Origin: Fluoribacter gormanii
GTDB taxonomy: Bacteria; Pseudomonadota; Gammaproteobacteria; Legionellales; Legionellaceae
DNA: 64,000 bases
Assembly: GCF_900156395.1 (NCBI RefSeq)
Contig: NZ_FTNL01000024.1
Coordinates: forward strand, 1-64,000
Reading direction: 5' to 3'
The notes beneath the pieces were generated by a model. The model worked only from the letters and a program-made list of their open reading frames with translations. It had not been told where the DNA came from and searched no databases. Every line of letters begins with the position of its first letter. Positions within the stretch are counted from its first letter, which is position 1. Positions 9,565 through 18,926 of the stretch are shown piece by piece. The translations under genes were made by a program, and so were the position numbers.

Positions 9565-9591
9565 TTGATTTTATTAGCCGACCTGTATAAG
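9565..9591 (+). promoter_or_regulatory. Likely tRNA-Ser promoter
   Basis: TTGATT (9565-9570) and TATAAG (9586-9591) are spaced 15 bases apart and followed by the GC-containing stretch GCTTGCCCGA just before the tRNA. The short spacer makes the exact boxes uncertain. Confidence 0.45.
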
Positions 9592-9603
9592 CTTGCCCGA
9601 ATT

Positions 9604-9691
9604 GGAGAGATGGCCGAGCGGTCGAAGGCGCACGCCTGGAAAGTGTGTATACGGCAACGTATCGAGGGTTCGAATCCCTCTCTCTCCGCCA
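9604..9691 (+). tRNA. tRNA-Ser (anticodon GGA)
   Basis: The 88-base gene folds as a class II tRNA. The acceptor stem GGAGAGA pairs with TCTCTCC, the anticodon loop CTGGAAA has GGA at 9638-9640 within a five-pair stem, a long variable arm follows, the T arm is GAGGGTTCGAATCCCTC, and CCA is encoded at 9689-9691. Serine identity fits the long variable arm and the G discriminator. It reads UCC/UCU codons. Confidence 0.95.
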
Positions 9692-9845
9692 AATTTGATA
9701 AAAAGGCGGTCAACTCTTAACAAAAGTGCTTACCGTTTTTTTATGTTTAATATTCCCATAGGTGCTTTTGCAGTGATGGAACTGAAAATCCTGATTGCGG
9801 GTATGCAAAGGTATGATTATGAACAATTCATTAGGGATATGGCAT

Positions 9846-10481
9846 ATGAAATTAATTGTAATAGGAATTTTATTATCATTTAATGCAACCGCTGGCGATT
9901 ATTTCCCTAAACTAACATCACAAGATCAACCTTGGTCTGTTACTGCTAGTGCTGGCACTGGTACTTATGAGGTAACATCCTCAAGAGATAAAAATGTTCC
10001 AATAGGACGATTAGCGCTAGCCAATGAAATGATGCTTGCTGGTAATATTGCTTTGGGCTTGGAGTTAGGACTACAAACCGGCACTCGAATCAAACTCAAT
10101 ATGCCCCAAGAAGCTTTTCACGCGCTGAAAAAATGGATTCCTATGCAAACTACTCTTGCCCCTACATTGGATTTATTAATTACATCCAAAAGCGATCCAC
10201 TGGGCAATAGTTCTTTTTTTGCTCAACTCAAAGGTGGGCTTGCCTACAGACATTGGCGGGATGAGCGGGTTCCTCTTAATGACATTTCTCAATTAGCAGG
10301 CGAAATACAAGCAGGCTTTGGCTATCCAATTACTGCTTTGGCCAACCTAAACTTATTGTATCAAGGAATATTCAGTGGCAATGGGCCCAATTTTCATGTT
10401 GAAACTTATTCTAAAAGAGGGCAATTATCCAATATTCCAACCTTACATGCTGTACTTTTAGGGTTGTCTGTTAATCTATAA
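9846..10481 (+). CDS. Putative outer-membrane beta-barrel protein
   Basis: I place the start at the ATG at 9846, because it gives a clean signal peptide (MKLIVIGILLSFNATAG); the frame continues upstream but would bury it. The mature part of about 195 residues alternates hydrophobic and polar residues in strand-like stretches and ends HAVLLGLSVNL, consistent with a small outer-membrane barrel of the OmpW/PagP-like size class. AGGGA lies about ten bases before the start. No family could be named with certainty. It follows the tRNA gene and is probably transcribed alone. Confidence 0.6.
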   Translation: MKLIVIGILLSFNATAGDYFPKLTSQDQPWSVTASAGTGTYEVTSSRDKNVPIGRLALANEMMLAGNIALGLELGLQTGTRIKLNMPQEAFHALKKWIPMQTTLAPTLDLLITSKSDPLGNSSFFAQLKGGLAYRHWRDERVPLNDISQLAGEIQAGFGYPITALANLNLLYQGIFSGNGPNFHVETYSKRGQLSNIPTLHAVLLGLSVNL

Positions 10482-10592
10482 AAATTTTCCCCAAGATTTT
10501 CAATTTGTAACTAAGAGACAGATGCAGCGAGTCAACAATAGGCTATAATGTAATCTAAATGGATCTACTTCTCTATAGCAGGGAGTACTATC

Positions 10593-10862
10593 ATGAAAGA
10601 GCAACATTACGCCTATAAAATAACTCATGGCGCATCCAGTCTAAATTGTCCTCATTCTGCCCTGAAAAACGATAAAATGCTGGACTTATTAAAAGAAATA
10701 GAAAACCAGCATAGTGATGGAATATTCTGGGTTTTTAAACAGTTTGGTGATCAACCTCAAGAACCACTCTGCATCATAGACGGTTCAAAAAAACGAGTTT
10801 ACTTTCATTATTCCGGCGAGGTCGAAGACTTAAAAGATGCTATAGCCAATTTGAGTCATTAA
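10593..10862 (+). CDS. Small conserved-looking hypothetical protein
   Basis: An 89-residue soluble protein with a good ribosome site (GGGAG, seven bases before the ATG). It has a balanced composition, a C-terminal helical EVEDLKDAIANL segment and a strand-like central part (KKRVYFHYSG). I do not recognise it. It stands alone between the barrel protein and the CAP-domain gene. Confidence 0.6.
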   Translation: MKEQHYAYKITHGASSLNCPHSALKNDKMLDLLKEIENQHSDGIFWVFKQFGDQPQEPLCIIDGSKKRVYFHYSGEVEDLKDAIANLSH

Positions 10863-11014
10863 TACGCTGTCAAAAGCAGAAAATAAATATTTTTAATCAA
10901 ATGGTTTTTTATTTTTTTATTTTGATCTCATATGATACAAATAAACTCTAGACAAATGACAGTTTTTTAGTCACTATTCCACTCGATTTTTATTGTCACG
11001 CGAAGAGAATATTT

Positions 11015-11566
11015 ATGTCTTTAAAAGCCAAAATAGTTATTTTAAGTTTGATTGTTTTTAACTTATTGTCCAATGCTTATGCCGCTTCGGCAGCAAAGCA
11101 TGTTGAAAGCGATACCGCCATCCAAAATGCTGTTTTATTTTATATTAACAAATACCGTCAGCAACATGGCTTATCCAAGCTTACAATGGATAACAATATT
11201 GTAATTCAAGCCAAACAACACTCTCAGGATATGGCCAATCATCGCATGCCTTTTGGTCATCAAGATTTTGGCAAACGGATTGCTAAACTACGCTCCCAGA
11301 TTAAAAATACTGGCGGTGGTGCCGAGAATGTTGCATATAACTACAAAACCGCTAAGATTGTAGTCAGTCAATGGGTCAAAAGCCCAGGCCACAGAAGAAA
11401 TATTGTAGGAAATTATAACTTGACTGGCATAGGGGTTGCCCGTGATAAGCAAGGCAAACTTTACTACACCCAAATTTTCCTGCAAACAGGAAAAAATCCT
11501 CGAAGCTATACGGCAAGAAGACCATACATTGGCGTTCCTTTTTTCGGGATTAAAAGACAAGGCTAA
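11015..11566 (+). CDS. Secreted CAP (SCP/YkwD-like) domain protein
   Basis: A 183-residue protein with a signal peptide (ending near NAYA, residue 24) and a CAP/SCP domain. Visible landmarks are FYINKYRQQHGLSKL (helix 1), QAKQHSQDM with the first His, FGHQDF, GGGAENVAYN (Glu of the CAP tetrad) and SPGHRRNI (second His). The YITQIF-like strand near the end (YYTQIFLQ) closes the domain. Bacterial CAP proteins are exported and of mostly unknown function; some bind sterols or act as proteases. A secreted role is likely, but more cannot be said. Confidence 0.85.
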   Translation: MSLKAKIVILSLIVFNLLSNAYAASAAKHVESDTAIQNAVLFYINKYRQQHGLSKLTMDNNIVIQAKQHSQDMANHRMPFGHQDFGKRIAKLRSQIKNTGGGAENVAYNYKTAKIVVSQWVKSPGHRRNIVGNYNLTGIGVARDKQGKLYYTQIFLQTGKNPRSYTARRPYIGVPFFGIKRQG

Positions 11567-11580
11567 GCAACAAATTAAAG

Positions 11581-11633
11581 ACGTGTAGCCTGGGCGCAAC
11601 AAAACTGGGGTTTCCTCTGCGCCAGGCCACGTG
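11581..11633. repeat. Dispersed intergenic palindromic element, copy B
   Basis: Starting 14 bases after the CAP gene, ACGTGTAGCCTGGGCGCA is answered by TGCGCCAGGCCACGT, giving a bulged inverted repeat with a short central region. The AGCCTGG core matches the other elements of this family in the window. It could act as a 3'-end structure for the gene before it. Confidence 0.5.
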
Positions 11634-11771
11634 ATTATTAATACACTCCACACTACATTTTCTTCATTGATTCAACAAGTTAATTAAAATATTTTTAATT
11701 TTAACGAAATCTTTGCAAAAAACCAGTGAAATCATGTGGCATTAATACTCAGAGTGGCCTATCATAAAACC

Positions 11772-11921
11772 ATAGACAGTACACATTGTTCAGCCAACAT
11801 TATTACTTTGGGAGCCAGATTGAGAGTGCGGTGAGCAAGCTTAGCAAGTACTAAGAAGCCTGAAACACTCCAGAGGAGTCCACCTTGGTAAAAAAAGACT
11901 GTACTCAATCTTACTGTCTAT
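11772..11921 (+). ncRNA. ssrS: 6S RNA
   Basis: 6S RNA binds sigma-70 RNA polymerase by mimicking an open promoter and reshapes transcription in stationary phase. The 5' segment ATAGACAGTA (11772-11781) pairs perfectly with TACTGTCTAT (11912-11921), closing a stem around about 150 nt, close to the 147 nt I recall for L. pneumophila 6S RNA. Inside are the familiar landmarks in the order of E. coli 6S: GTGAGCAAGCTTAG, then AAGAAGCCT, then CACCTTGG after a variable stem. A -10-like TATCAT at 11760-11765 ends six bases before the predicted 5' end. Confidence 0.85.
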
Positions 11922-11933
11922 CCCAAATTCAAT

Positions 11934-11965
11934 AAAAGGGCGTATTACTTTAAATACGCCCTTTT
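11934..11965 (+). terminator. Strong Rho-independent terminator
   Basis: A perfect 13-bp stem (AAAAGGGCGTATT and complement) with loop ACTTTA is followed by T-rich sequence. It lies 12 bases after the predicted 6S RNA 3' end, so the primary 6S transcript probably ends here and is trimmed. The A/T symmetry also allows function on the minus strand. Confidence 0.85.
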
Positions 11966-12138
11966 TATTTTGCTTATCTATAATTCAGTAAATCGATGGC
12001 CTAAGGCACCCGAACATCTTAGCTAATCACTCATTATTAATTTAACTATTTTTTTTATGCAGAATCACTATAATCAAACAATTAAAGCTCAAGTTAGTAT
12101 TATAATTAAAGAACACTTATAAACTGGACTTAGCTCAA

Positions 12139-12234
12139 ATGGATTTTTTACTAATGTTGCTTGTCCTATTCTTTTTCAGCTTGTCCTTTGGACTAATTAG
12201 ATTCTATGATTATTTATCAAGGAGTGAATCATGA
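12139..12234 (+). CDS. Small membrane protein upstream of kdpF
   Basis: A 31-residue frame (MDFLLMLLVLFFFSLSFGL, then a polar tail ending RSES) forms one transmembrane helix. Its TGA overlaps the kdpF start (ATGA at 12231-12234), a classic sign of translational coupling. Small one-helix proteins in this position precede kdpF in other bacteria as well, as I recall. The ribosome site is weak, so translation is not certain. A -10-like TATAAT occurs at 12101-12106 with no good -35, which would fit an activator-dependent kdp promoter. Confidence 0.5.
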   Translation: MDFLLMLLVLFFFSLSFGLIRFYDYLSRSES

Positions 12235-12317
12235 TCTTGTATTTAAGCTGTGGAATAATTGCATTCGGTTTATTAGTCTTTTTGTTGGTTGTATTATTCA
12301 AACCCGAATTATTTTAA
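12231..12317 (+). CDS. kdpF: K+-transporting ATPase small subunit KdpF
   Basis: A 28-residue single-helix protein, MILYLSCGIIAFGLLVFLLV followed by VLFKPELF. Its length, one-helix build and the position directly before kdpA identify KdpF, the lipid-like stabilising subunit of the KdpFABC complex. AAGGAG lies six bases before the ATG. Its start overlaps the stop of the small upstream frame, and kdpA starts 37 bases after its stop. It is too short for most gene finders. Confidence 0.85.
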   Translation: MILYLSCGIIAFGLLVFLLVVLFKPELF

Positions 12318-12353
12318 GCCATGGATTTAATTTAAACATGGGATGGACCCCTT

Positions 12354-14171
12354 ATGACAAAACCTGGTTTTCTACAAATTGCATTATATCTGTTCTTTTT
12401 GTTGCTTCTTGTAAAACCGTTAGGTTGGTACATGGCACAAGTGTATCAAGGCCGTCCTTGTTTCCTGGACATTATATTAAGACCTTGCGAACGCCTAATC
12501 TATAAGATTTGCGGGATCCATGCTCAAGAAGAAATGGGATGGAAAACCTATCTATCAGCGATGCTGTTCTTAAACTTAGCTGGATTACTGATTGCTTATC
12601 TTTTGCAACGTCTCCAATTCTATTTGCCTTTGAACCCCCAAGAACTTCCGTCCCCCTCACCTACGCTTGCATTTAATACCGCAATAAGCTTTACCACTAA
12701 TACAAACTGGCAAGCTTATAGTGGTGAAACAACAATGAGCTATTTAACGCAAATGCTTGCGTTAACGGTACAGAATTTCATTTCGGCAGCAACGGGTATG
12801 TCTTTATTAGTTGCATTGATACGCGGAATCATAAAACATGAAAGTAACAGTCTGGGAAATTTCTGGGTAGATACCGTACGTGGAATACTATATATTTTAT
12901 TGCCTTTGTCGTTGCTTTTTGCACTTACTCTATGCTCCCAGGGCGTCATTCAGAATTTTAAACCTTTTCAAAAAATTAACCTCACTCACCCATTTACTTA
13001 CCAACAACCCATAAAAGATGCAACAGGTCAAACTGTATTAGATAACCAGGGTAATCCTAAAACAACACCTGTAACAATAACAGAACAGATCCTTCCCATG
13101 GGGCCGGTCGCATCGCAAATTGCCATCAAACAGCTGGGTACAAATGGCGGTGGTTTTTTTAATGCTAATTCAGCACATCCATTTGAAAACCCTACTCCAT
13201 TGACCAATTTTCTGGAAATGGTAGCGATCTTACTTATTCCTGCAGCTTTTTGTTTTATGTTTGGCACCATGGTTCATGATAAAAGACAAGGCTGGGCGAT
13301 ATTAATAGCCATGTCCATTTTATTTGCTCCATGTTTAATACTTGAAGTTGTTGTCGAACAAGCAGGTAATCCAGCATTTCACCAAATGGGGATTGATACC
13401 ACAGCTCAATCTGAATTGTACCCTGCCGGTAACATGGAGGGCAAAGAGACTCGTTTTGGCGTTGTCAGTTCTGCAATTTGGGCAACAGCTACAACTGCAT
13501 CCTCTAATGGTTCAGTCAACTCCATGCTGGATTCATTCACTCCTCTAGGTGGGATGGTTCCATTATGGATGATGCATTTAGGTGAAGTCAGTTTTGGAGG
13601 CATTGGCTCTGGATTATCCGGAATGATCATGCTGATAATCCTCACTGTATTTGTTGCAGGACTTATGGTCGGTAGAACCCCAGAATACCTGGGCAAAAAA
13701 ATTGAGCCTTATGAAATGAAAATGGCCTCCATTGCTGTTTTAATTATGCCTTTGATTGTACTTATAACTACCGCCTATGCTACGGTAACTTCCATTGGGA
13801 TAAGCTCCATAGCGAATCCTGGTGCTCATGGTTTTACAGAAATCCTCTATGCATTTACTTCGATGGGGAATAATAACGGTAGTGCTTTTGCAGGCTTAAA
13901 TGCCAATACACCTTTTTATAATATTGTCGGTGGCGTGATGATGTTGATTAGCCGGTATTGGCTTGCTATTCCTATTCTTGCAATTGCTGGTTCACTTGTT
14001 AAGAAAAAGCGTATTCCAAACAGTTCAGGTACATTAGCCACTCATACGCCACTTTTTATCACTTTATTAGTATATATTGCCATGATTTTGGGAGCATTGT
14101 CTTTTTTACCAGCTCTTGCTCTTGGCCCTATCGTGGAGCATTTGATGCTTTGGGGGAAATATGGCTATTAA
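12354..14171 (+). CDS. kdpA: K+-transporting ATPase channel-like subunit KdpA
   Basis: KdpA is the K+-selecting inner-membrane subunit of the KdpFABC pump. The 605-residue protein has about ten hydrophobic helices and the selectivity-type segments expected: [43 protein letters not shown] and [14 protein letters not shown]. The start ATG gives the usual short periplasmic N-terminus. Its 3' end overlaps kdpB by 11 bases. It is somewhat longer than the E. coli protein (557 residues). Confidence 0.95.
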   Translation: MTKPGFLQIALYLFFLLLLVKPLGWYMAQVYQGRPCFLDIILRPCERLIYKICGIHAQEEMGWKTYLSAMLFLNLAGLLIAYLLQRLQFYLPLNPQELPSPSPTLAFNTAISFTTNTNWQAYSGETTMSYLTQMLALTVQNFISAATGMSLLVALIRGIIKHESNSLGNFWVDTVRGILYILLPLSLLFALTLCSQGVIQNFKPFQKINLTHPFTYQQPIKDATGQTVLDNQGNPKTTPVTITEQILPMGPVASQIAIKQLGTNGGGFFNANSAHPFENPTPLTNFLEMVAILLIPAAFCFMFGTMVHDKRQGWAILIAMSILFAPCLILEVVVEQAGNPAFHQMGIDTTAQSELYPAGNMEGKETRFGVVSSAIWATATTASSNGSVNSMLDSFTPLGGMVPLWMMHLGEVSFGGIGSGLSGMIMLIILTVFVAGLMVGRTPEYLGKKIEPYEMKMASIAVLIMPLIVLITTAYATVTSIGISSIANPGAHGFTEILYAFTSMGNNNGSAFAGLNANTPFYNIVGGVMMLISRYWLAIPILAIAGSLVKKKRIPNSSGTLATHTPLFITLLVYIAMILGALSFLPALALGPIVEHLMLWGKYGY

Positions 14172-16230
14172 ATCGCATTCTATTTGGGATTTTAACATCA
14201 TAAAAGGCGCTCTAAGAGACGCATTTTTCAAATTAGCACCTCATATTCAAATAAAAAACCCGGTAATGTTTACCGTTTATATAAGCTCAATTATCACCAC
14301 GATTCTTTTTATACAAGCATGTCTGGGAAAAGGTGAAGCACCACCGTTTTTTATTCTTGCTGTTAGTTTGTGGCTTTGGTTTACACTCTTATTTGCCAAT
14401 TTTGCAGAAGCCATGGCAGAAGGTCGAGGTAAAGCTCAAGCTCAAGAGCTGCGACGAGCACGTCATGAAATTCAAGCTAAAAAATTGGCAAAGGCATCTA
14501 AAAATGCGAAATTCTCTGTAATTCCATCCGTGCAATTACGTGCCGGAGATCTGGTCTTGGTTGAAGCGGGTGATTTCATACCGAGTGATGGTGAGATTGT
14601 AGAAGGAATTGCTTCAGTTAACGAAAGCGCCATAACTGGCGAAAGCGCGCCTGTTATTCGTGAAAGCGGAGGAGATCGTAGCGCAGTAACTGGAGGCACT
14701 CAGGTCATTTCCGATTGGCTTGTTATTCGCATCACCTCTAATCCGGGCGAAACATTTCTTGATCGGATGATTACCCTGGTAGAAGGGGCAAAAAGAAAAA
14801 AAACACCTAATGAGCTCGCATTAACAATTTTACTTGCGGCATTAACCATTGTGTTCTTAGTAATTTGTAGCACCTTGCTCTCTTTTTCGATTTACAGTGT
14901 CACTGTAACTAAAGCGGGTTCAGCCATCTCAATCACAGTGCTAGTGGCTCTTTTTGTTTGTCTTGCGCCAACAACTATTGGCGGGCTACTTTCTGCAATT
15001 GGTATTTCTGGAATGGATCGAATGATTCAAGCCAATGTCATTGCCTTATCAGGACGTGCAGTTGAGGCGGCAGGTGATGTTGACGTTTTAATACTTGATA
15101 AAACAGGAACGATTACACTAGGTAATCGGCAGGCAACCGAGTTTGTTCCTGCAGAAGGTGTCGATATCAAAGATTTAGCCGATGCAGCTCAATTAGCTTC
15201 ACTTGCTGATGAAACGCCTGAAGGTCGAAGCATTGTTATTCTTGCTAAAAAAAAATATAAGTTACGTGCTAGAACTCTTGCGCCATTACAGGCAACCTTT
15301 ATTCCGTTCACAGCACAAACGCGTATGAGTGGCGCAAATCTAGGCACCCGACAAATTCGTAAAGGCTCATCTGAAGCAATCGAAGAATACATCAATCAAT
15401 TAGGAGGCCATGTTCCTAAAAATGTGAAAAATAATGTTGAAATAATCTCACGCCAGGGAGGAACTGCACTGGTTGTTACAGAGGGCTCAAAAGTCTTGGG
15501 AATCATTCGTCTTAAAGACGTTATTAAAGGAGGAATTCGAGAGCGTTTTGCACAACTAAGGCAAATGGGCATTAAAACCATTATGGTCACTGGAGATAAT
15601 CCTCTAACCGCTGCTTCAATTGCTGGTGAAGCTGGAGTAGATGATTTTCTAGCCAATGCAAAACCGGAAGACAAACTTAAATTGATTCGTGACCTACAAG
15701 CTCAAGGTCATTTAGTCGCAATGACTGGTGATGGAACAAATGATGCGCCAGCACTTGCTCAAGCAGATGTTGCTGTAGCCATGAATTCAGGGACACAAGC
15801 AGCAAAAGAAGCAGGTAATTTGGTCGATCTGGATTCAAACCCAACTAAATTAATTGAAGTAGTAGAAATAGGTAAGCAGTTATTAATGACACGCGGAGCC
15901 CTGACTACGTTTAGTATCGCCAATGATATTGCTAAATATTTTGCCATTTTACCTGCCGCATTTGTGAGCACCTATCCTGCTCTAAATGTATTCAATATCA
16001 TGCACCTGGCAACCCCACAAACTGCAGTGCTTTCCGCAGTAATTTTTAATGCAATTATTATTGTTCTTCTTATACCTTTAGCTTTACGTGGGATTAAATA
16101 TAGACGCCTTCCTGCCGCTGAACTCCTAAGAAATAACGTAATAATTTATGGATTAGGTGGATTTATAATCCCTTTTATTGGCATCAAGATGATCGATATG
16201 CTCTTAATCACCTTAGGTTTAACAGGATAA
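14161..16230 (+). CDS. kdpB: K+-transporting P-type ATPase subunit KdpB
   Basis: The catalytic P-type ATPase subunit (689 residues). In order it shows [12 protein letters not shown] (actuator TGES, with the Ser known in E. coli to be an inhibitory phosphorylation site), [11 protein letters not shown] (phosphorylated Asp), [10 protein letters not shown] and [20 protein letters not shown] (hinge region), plus the expected transmembrane segments. The start overlaps kdpA, so translation is coupled; kdpC starts four bases after its stop. Confidence 0.96.
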   Translation: MAIKSHSIWDFNIIKGALRDAFFKLAPHIQIKNPVMFTVYISSIITTILFIQACLGKGEAPPFFILAVSLWLWFTLLFANFAEAMAEGRGKAQAQELRRARHEIQAKKLAKASKNAKFSVIPSVQLRAGDLVLVEAGDFIPSDGEIVEGIASVNESAITGESAPVIRESGGDRSAVTGGTQVISDWLVIRITSNPGETFLDRMITLVEGAKRKKTPNELALTILLAALTIVFLVICSTLLSFSIYSVTVTKAGSAISITVLVALFVCLAPTTIGGLLSAIGISGMDRMIQANVIALSGRAVEAAGDVDVLILDKTGTITLGNRQATEFVPAEGVDIKDLADAAQLASLADETPEGRSIVILAKKKYKLRARTLAPLQATFIPFTAQTRMSGANLGTRQIRKGSSEAIEEYINQLGGHVPKNVKNNVEIISRQGGTALVVTEGSKVLGIIRLKDVIKGGIRERFAQLRQMGIKTIMVTGDNPLTAASIAGEAGVDDFLANAKPEDKLKLIRDLQAQGHLVAMTGDGTNDAPALAQADVAVAMNSGTQAAKEAGNLVDLDSNPTKLIEVVEIGKQLLMTRGALTTFSIANDIAKYFAILPAAFVSTYPALNVFNIMHLATPQTAVLSAVIFNAIIIVLLIPLALRGIKYRRLPAAELLRNNVIIYGLGGFIIPFIGIKMIDMLLITLGLTG

Positions 16231-16234
16231 AAAA

Positions 16235-16843
16235 ATGGTTATAGAGGCTCTAAAACAGATAAAAACAGCTCTAATGTTCCTGCTCGTTTTTTCTTTATTA
16301 ACAGGCTTAATCTATCCTGCTGTAGTTACTGGATTAGCTCAAATATTTTTTCCTTATCAAGCAAATGGCAGTTTATTACGCCTCAACGACAAACTCATTG
16401 GTTCAGCTTTAATTGGACAATACTTTGATGCACCCAACTACTTCTGGGGACGCCCTTCTGCCACAGCTCCATTTCCTTATAACGCGGCTCATTCTACAGG
16501 ATCGAATATGGGGCCTTCTAACCCTGAATTTTTGTCAATCGTAAAACAACGAGTTGATACCCTGCGCCAATTCAATTTGGAAGATCAAAATAAAATGGTC
16601 AATCAACTCATTCCCGTTGATTTAGTTACTGCATCCGCCAGTGGCCTGGATCCGGAAATAAGTCCGCTGGCAGCCTACTACCAGATACCGCGTATTGCCA
16701 AAGCGCGTCATATTTCAGAGCAAGAAATTCAAGATTTAGTAAATCAATTAATAAAAAAACGTACCTTGCATCTTTTAGGAGAACCACGAATTAGTGTATT
16801 GGAGCTTAATTTAGCTCTGGATCATATAAGGACTAATCAATGA
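16235..16843 (+). CDS. kdpC: K+-transporting ATPase subunit KdpC
   Basis: The 202-residue KdpC subunit has one N-terminal transmembrane helix (about residues 12-34) and a periplasmic domain. Visible family segments are GSALIGQYFDAPNYFWGRPSA, SNMGPSNPEF, VTASASGLDPEISP and AAYYQIPRIAKAR. KdpC stabilises nucleotide binding in the complex. Its stop overlaps the start of kdpD by four bases (ATGA). Confidence 0.95.
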   Translation: MVIEALKQIKTALMFLLVFSLLTGLIYPAVVTGLAQIFFPYQANGSLLRLNDKLIGSALIGQYFDAPNYFWGRPSATAPFPYNAAHSTGSNMGPSNPEFLSIVKQRVDTLRQFNLEDQNKMVNQLIPVDLVTASASGLDPEISPLAAYYQIPRIAKARHISEQEIQDLVNQLIKKRTLHLLGEPRISVLELNLALDHIRTNQ

Positions 16844-18810
16844 CAGACAAACGCCCAGATCCAAATGCATTACTACAACAAGTAATTGAAGAAGAGCAAC
16901 AAAAACAACGTGGTAAACTCAAAATCTACCTCGGTGCCGCTCCAGGAGTAGGAAAAACTTATTCCATGCTTCATGAAGCAATGGGAGAGCAAGCTAAAGG
17001 ATTAGATGTAGTAGTAGGCATTGTCGAATCTCATGGACGAATTGAAATTGAAGAAATACTTAAAAACTTCGTAGTTTTGCCCAAAATAACAATCGAATAT
17101 CACGGTAAACAGTTACAAGAATTTGATCTGGATTCTTCTTTAAAAAGAAATCCGGGCTTAATTCTAATTGATGAAATGGCACATACCAATGTGAGCGGCG
17201 TCCGGCATAAAAAACGCTGGCAAGATATCAAAGAATTGCTCGACCGCGGTATTAATGTCTATACCACACTTAATGTTCAACATATAGACAGTCTCAATGA
17301 TGACGTGTCACAAATCATTCATGCACCTGTTCAAGAAACAGTTCCTGATGCCATGATTGAACGAGCGAATACTATTGAGTTAGTCGATTTAGCTCCAGAA
17401 GATTTATTAAAACGTCTGTCCGAGGGCAAAGTATACGTCCCTAAACAAGCCCGACTTGCTGCTGAATTTTATTTTCGCAAAGGCAATTTAATGGCATTAC
17501 GCGAGCTGGCATTACGTACTCTGGCAAAACGGGTAAATACTCAGGTACTTTTATACAGGCAAGGCCAAGGTATTAAACATATCTGGCCCATCATGGAGAA
17601 GATACTCGTTTGCGTAGGGCCAGGTCCGGAGTCACATAAATTGATTCGGGCAGCCAAAAGAATGGCCTCCAGTCTGCAAGCAGACTGGATTGCAGTATAT
17701 GTAGACTCTACCCACGCTCAATTATCTACAATGCAACGAGATCAAGCCTTAAAAAATTTATTTTTTGCAGAGCAGTTGGGAGCTGAAACTCATATTTTAA
17801 CGGGTTATGACCTTGTCAAAGAAATTATTAATTTTTCCCGTGCGCAAAATGTCACCTTGATTATGATCTGCAAACAGATTCGTACTCGTTGGCGAAATTT
17901 TTTCTTTCGCAGCCTGGCAGATGAAATTTTGCGTAACAGTGGTGAAATCGATGTATATACGATGACCGAACGAGTAAACAAATCAAGAAAAAAATCGCTT
18001 GCTAAACCTATGACTCCTTGGCTCTATTACCTTTTATCAACCAGCATTGTTGCAATCACAACACTCATTAATTATTTAATTTATCCTCTAGTAAATGATA
18101 CAAGTTTAACCCTAACTTATTTAATTGGAATGACGTGTATTGCTTTACTAGGACGCACAGGACCTGCAATTTCCGGAATTATTCTTAGTATTTTGACATA
18201 TAATTATTTCTTTATTCCACCCTATTATAGCTTCTTAATTTTCCAGTCAGATTATTTTTTTACCCTGGTTATGATGCTTATTATGGCAGTAATCATGTGT
18301 CAATTAACCTTGGTAACTCGTCGTCAAGCAGAAATCGCACGCCTTACAGAATATCAAACTTCAGCCTTGTATACTTTAAGTCGAAGGTTATCAAGAACAC
18401 GAGGAATAGTCAGATTGCTGCGCACAGGAATTAATTATATTTCAGAAATTCTTCACTGCGAGATCATCGCCCTATTACCAAAAAATGGGCGTCTTGTTGT
18501 CCGTGCAAGAGCAAAATCACATCAAGATTTGGATGAAAAGGAATACAGTATTGCACAGTGGGTGTTCGAATTAGGGCAAAAAGCAGGATGGGGAACTGAT
18601 ACACTCTCCTTTTCCAATGCGCTGTTTATTCCATTACTCGGTGCGCGAGGTACCATGGGCGTTTTAAGAGTACAACCTTCTAAAAAGAACGATTTCACTA
18701 CGCCCGAGAAAATACAGCTTTTAGAATCTTGTGCCAATCAAATTGCGTTGGCTTTGGAAGTAGACAGTTTGCAAGACGAACCAAATAAACCAACTAATCC
18801 CTCCACGTGA
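16840..18810 (+). CDS. kdpD: KdpD lacking the histidine-kinase domain
   Basis: KdpD normally senses K+ limitation and phosphorylates KdpE. This 656-residue form has the N-terminal KdpD domain with Walker A (GAAPGVGKTYSM, residues about 32-43) and LILIDEMAHTN, then a universal-stress-like domain (ILVCVGPGPESHKLIRAAKR, about residue 255), four membrane helices (DUF4118, about 395-490) and a GAF-like domain (about 505-640). It then stops. The HisKA and ATPase domains that complete the usual protein of about 890 residues are missing and no remnant follows. No kdpE is present; the next gene is pntAA. It may act as a K+/nucleotide sensor without kinase output, or work with a kinase encoded elsewhere. 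Confidence 0.88.
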   Translation: MTDKRPDPNALLQQVIEEEQQKQRGKLKIYLGAAPGVGKTYSMLHEAMGEQAKGLDVVVGIVESHGRIEIEEILKNFVVLPKITIEYHGKQLQEFDLDSSLKRNPGLILIDEMAHTNVSGVRHKKRWQDIKELLDRGINVYTTLNVQHIDSLNDDVSQIIHAPVQETVPDAMIERANTIELVDLAPEDLLKRLSEGKVYVPKQARLAAEFYFRKGNLMALRELALRTLAKRVNTQVLLYRQGQGIKHIWPIMEKILVCVGPGPESHKLIRAAKRMASSLQADWIAVYVDSTHAQLSTMQRDQALKNLFFAEQLGAETHILTGYDLVKEIINFSRAQNVTLIMICKQIRTRWRNFFFRSLADEILRNSGEIDVYTMTERVNKSRKKSLAKPMTPWLYYLLSTSIVAITTLINYLIYPLVNDTSLTLTYLIGMTCIALLGRTGPAISGIILSILTYNYFFIPPYYSFLIFQSDYFFTLVMMLIMAVIMCQLTLVTRRQAEIARLTEYQTSALYTLSRRLSRTRGIVRLLRTGINYISEILHCEIIALLPKNGRLVVRARAKSHQDLDEKEYSIAQWVFELGQKAGWGTDTLSFSNALFIPLLGARGTMGVLRVQPSKKNDFTTPEKIQLLESCANQIALALEVDSLQDEPNKPTNPST

Positions 18811-18926
18811 GATCACAATATTACAATTTCCAAAATTTCTACAATTTTTGTGATACACAGATTACTCTGGAAAATCATTCTAAATTACAATAGGATAATA
18901 AATATTTAGGTAAAAAGGATTTACCC

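Noticed and set aside
9593..9883. A 96-codon open frame on the plus strand
   Set aside because: It runs straight through the tRNA-Ser gene and has no ribosome site; it is a chance frame.
12206..12505. A 99-codon frame overlapping kdpF and kdpA
   Set aside because: It is in a different frame from two well-supported kdp genes and has no recognisable protein features.
18812..18856. Inverted repeat ATCACAA/TTGTGAT as a terminator of kdpD
   Set aside because: Only seven pairs with a loop of about 30 bases and no G/C-rich stem; too weak to call.
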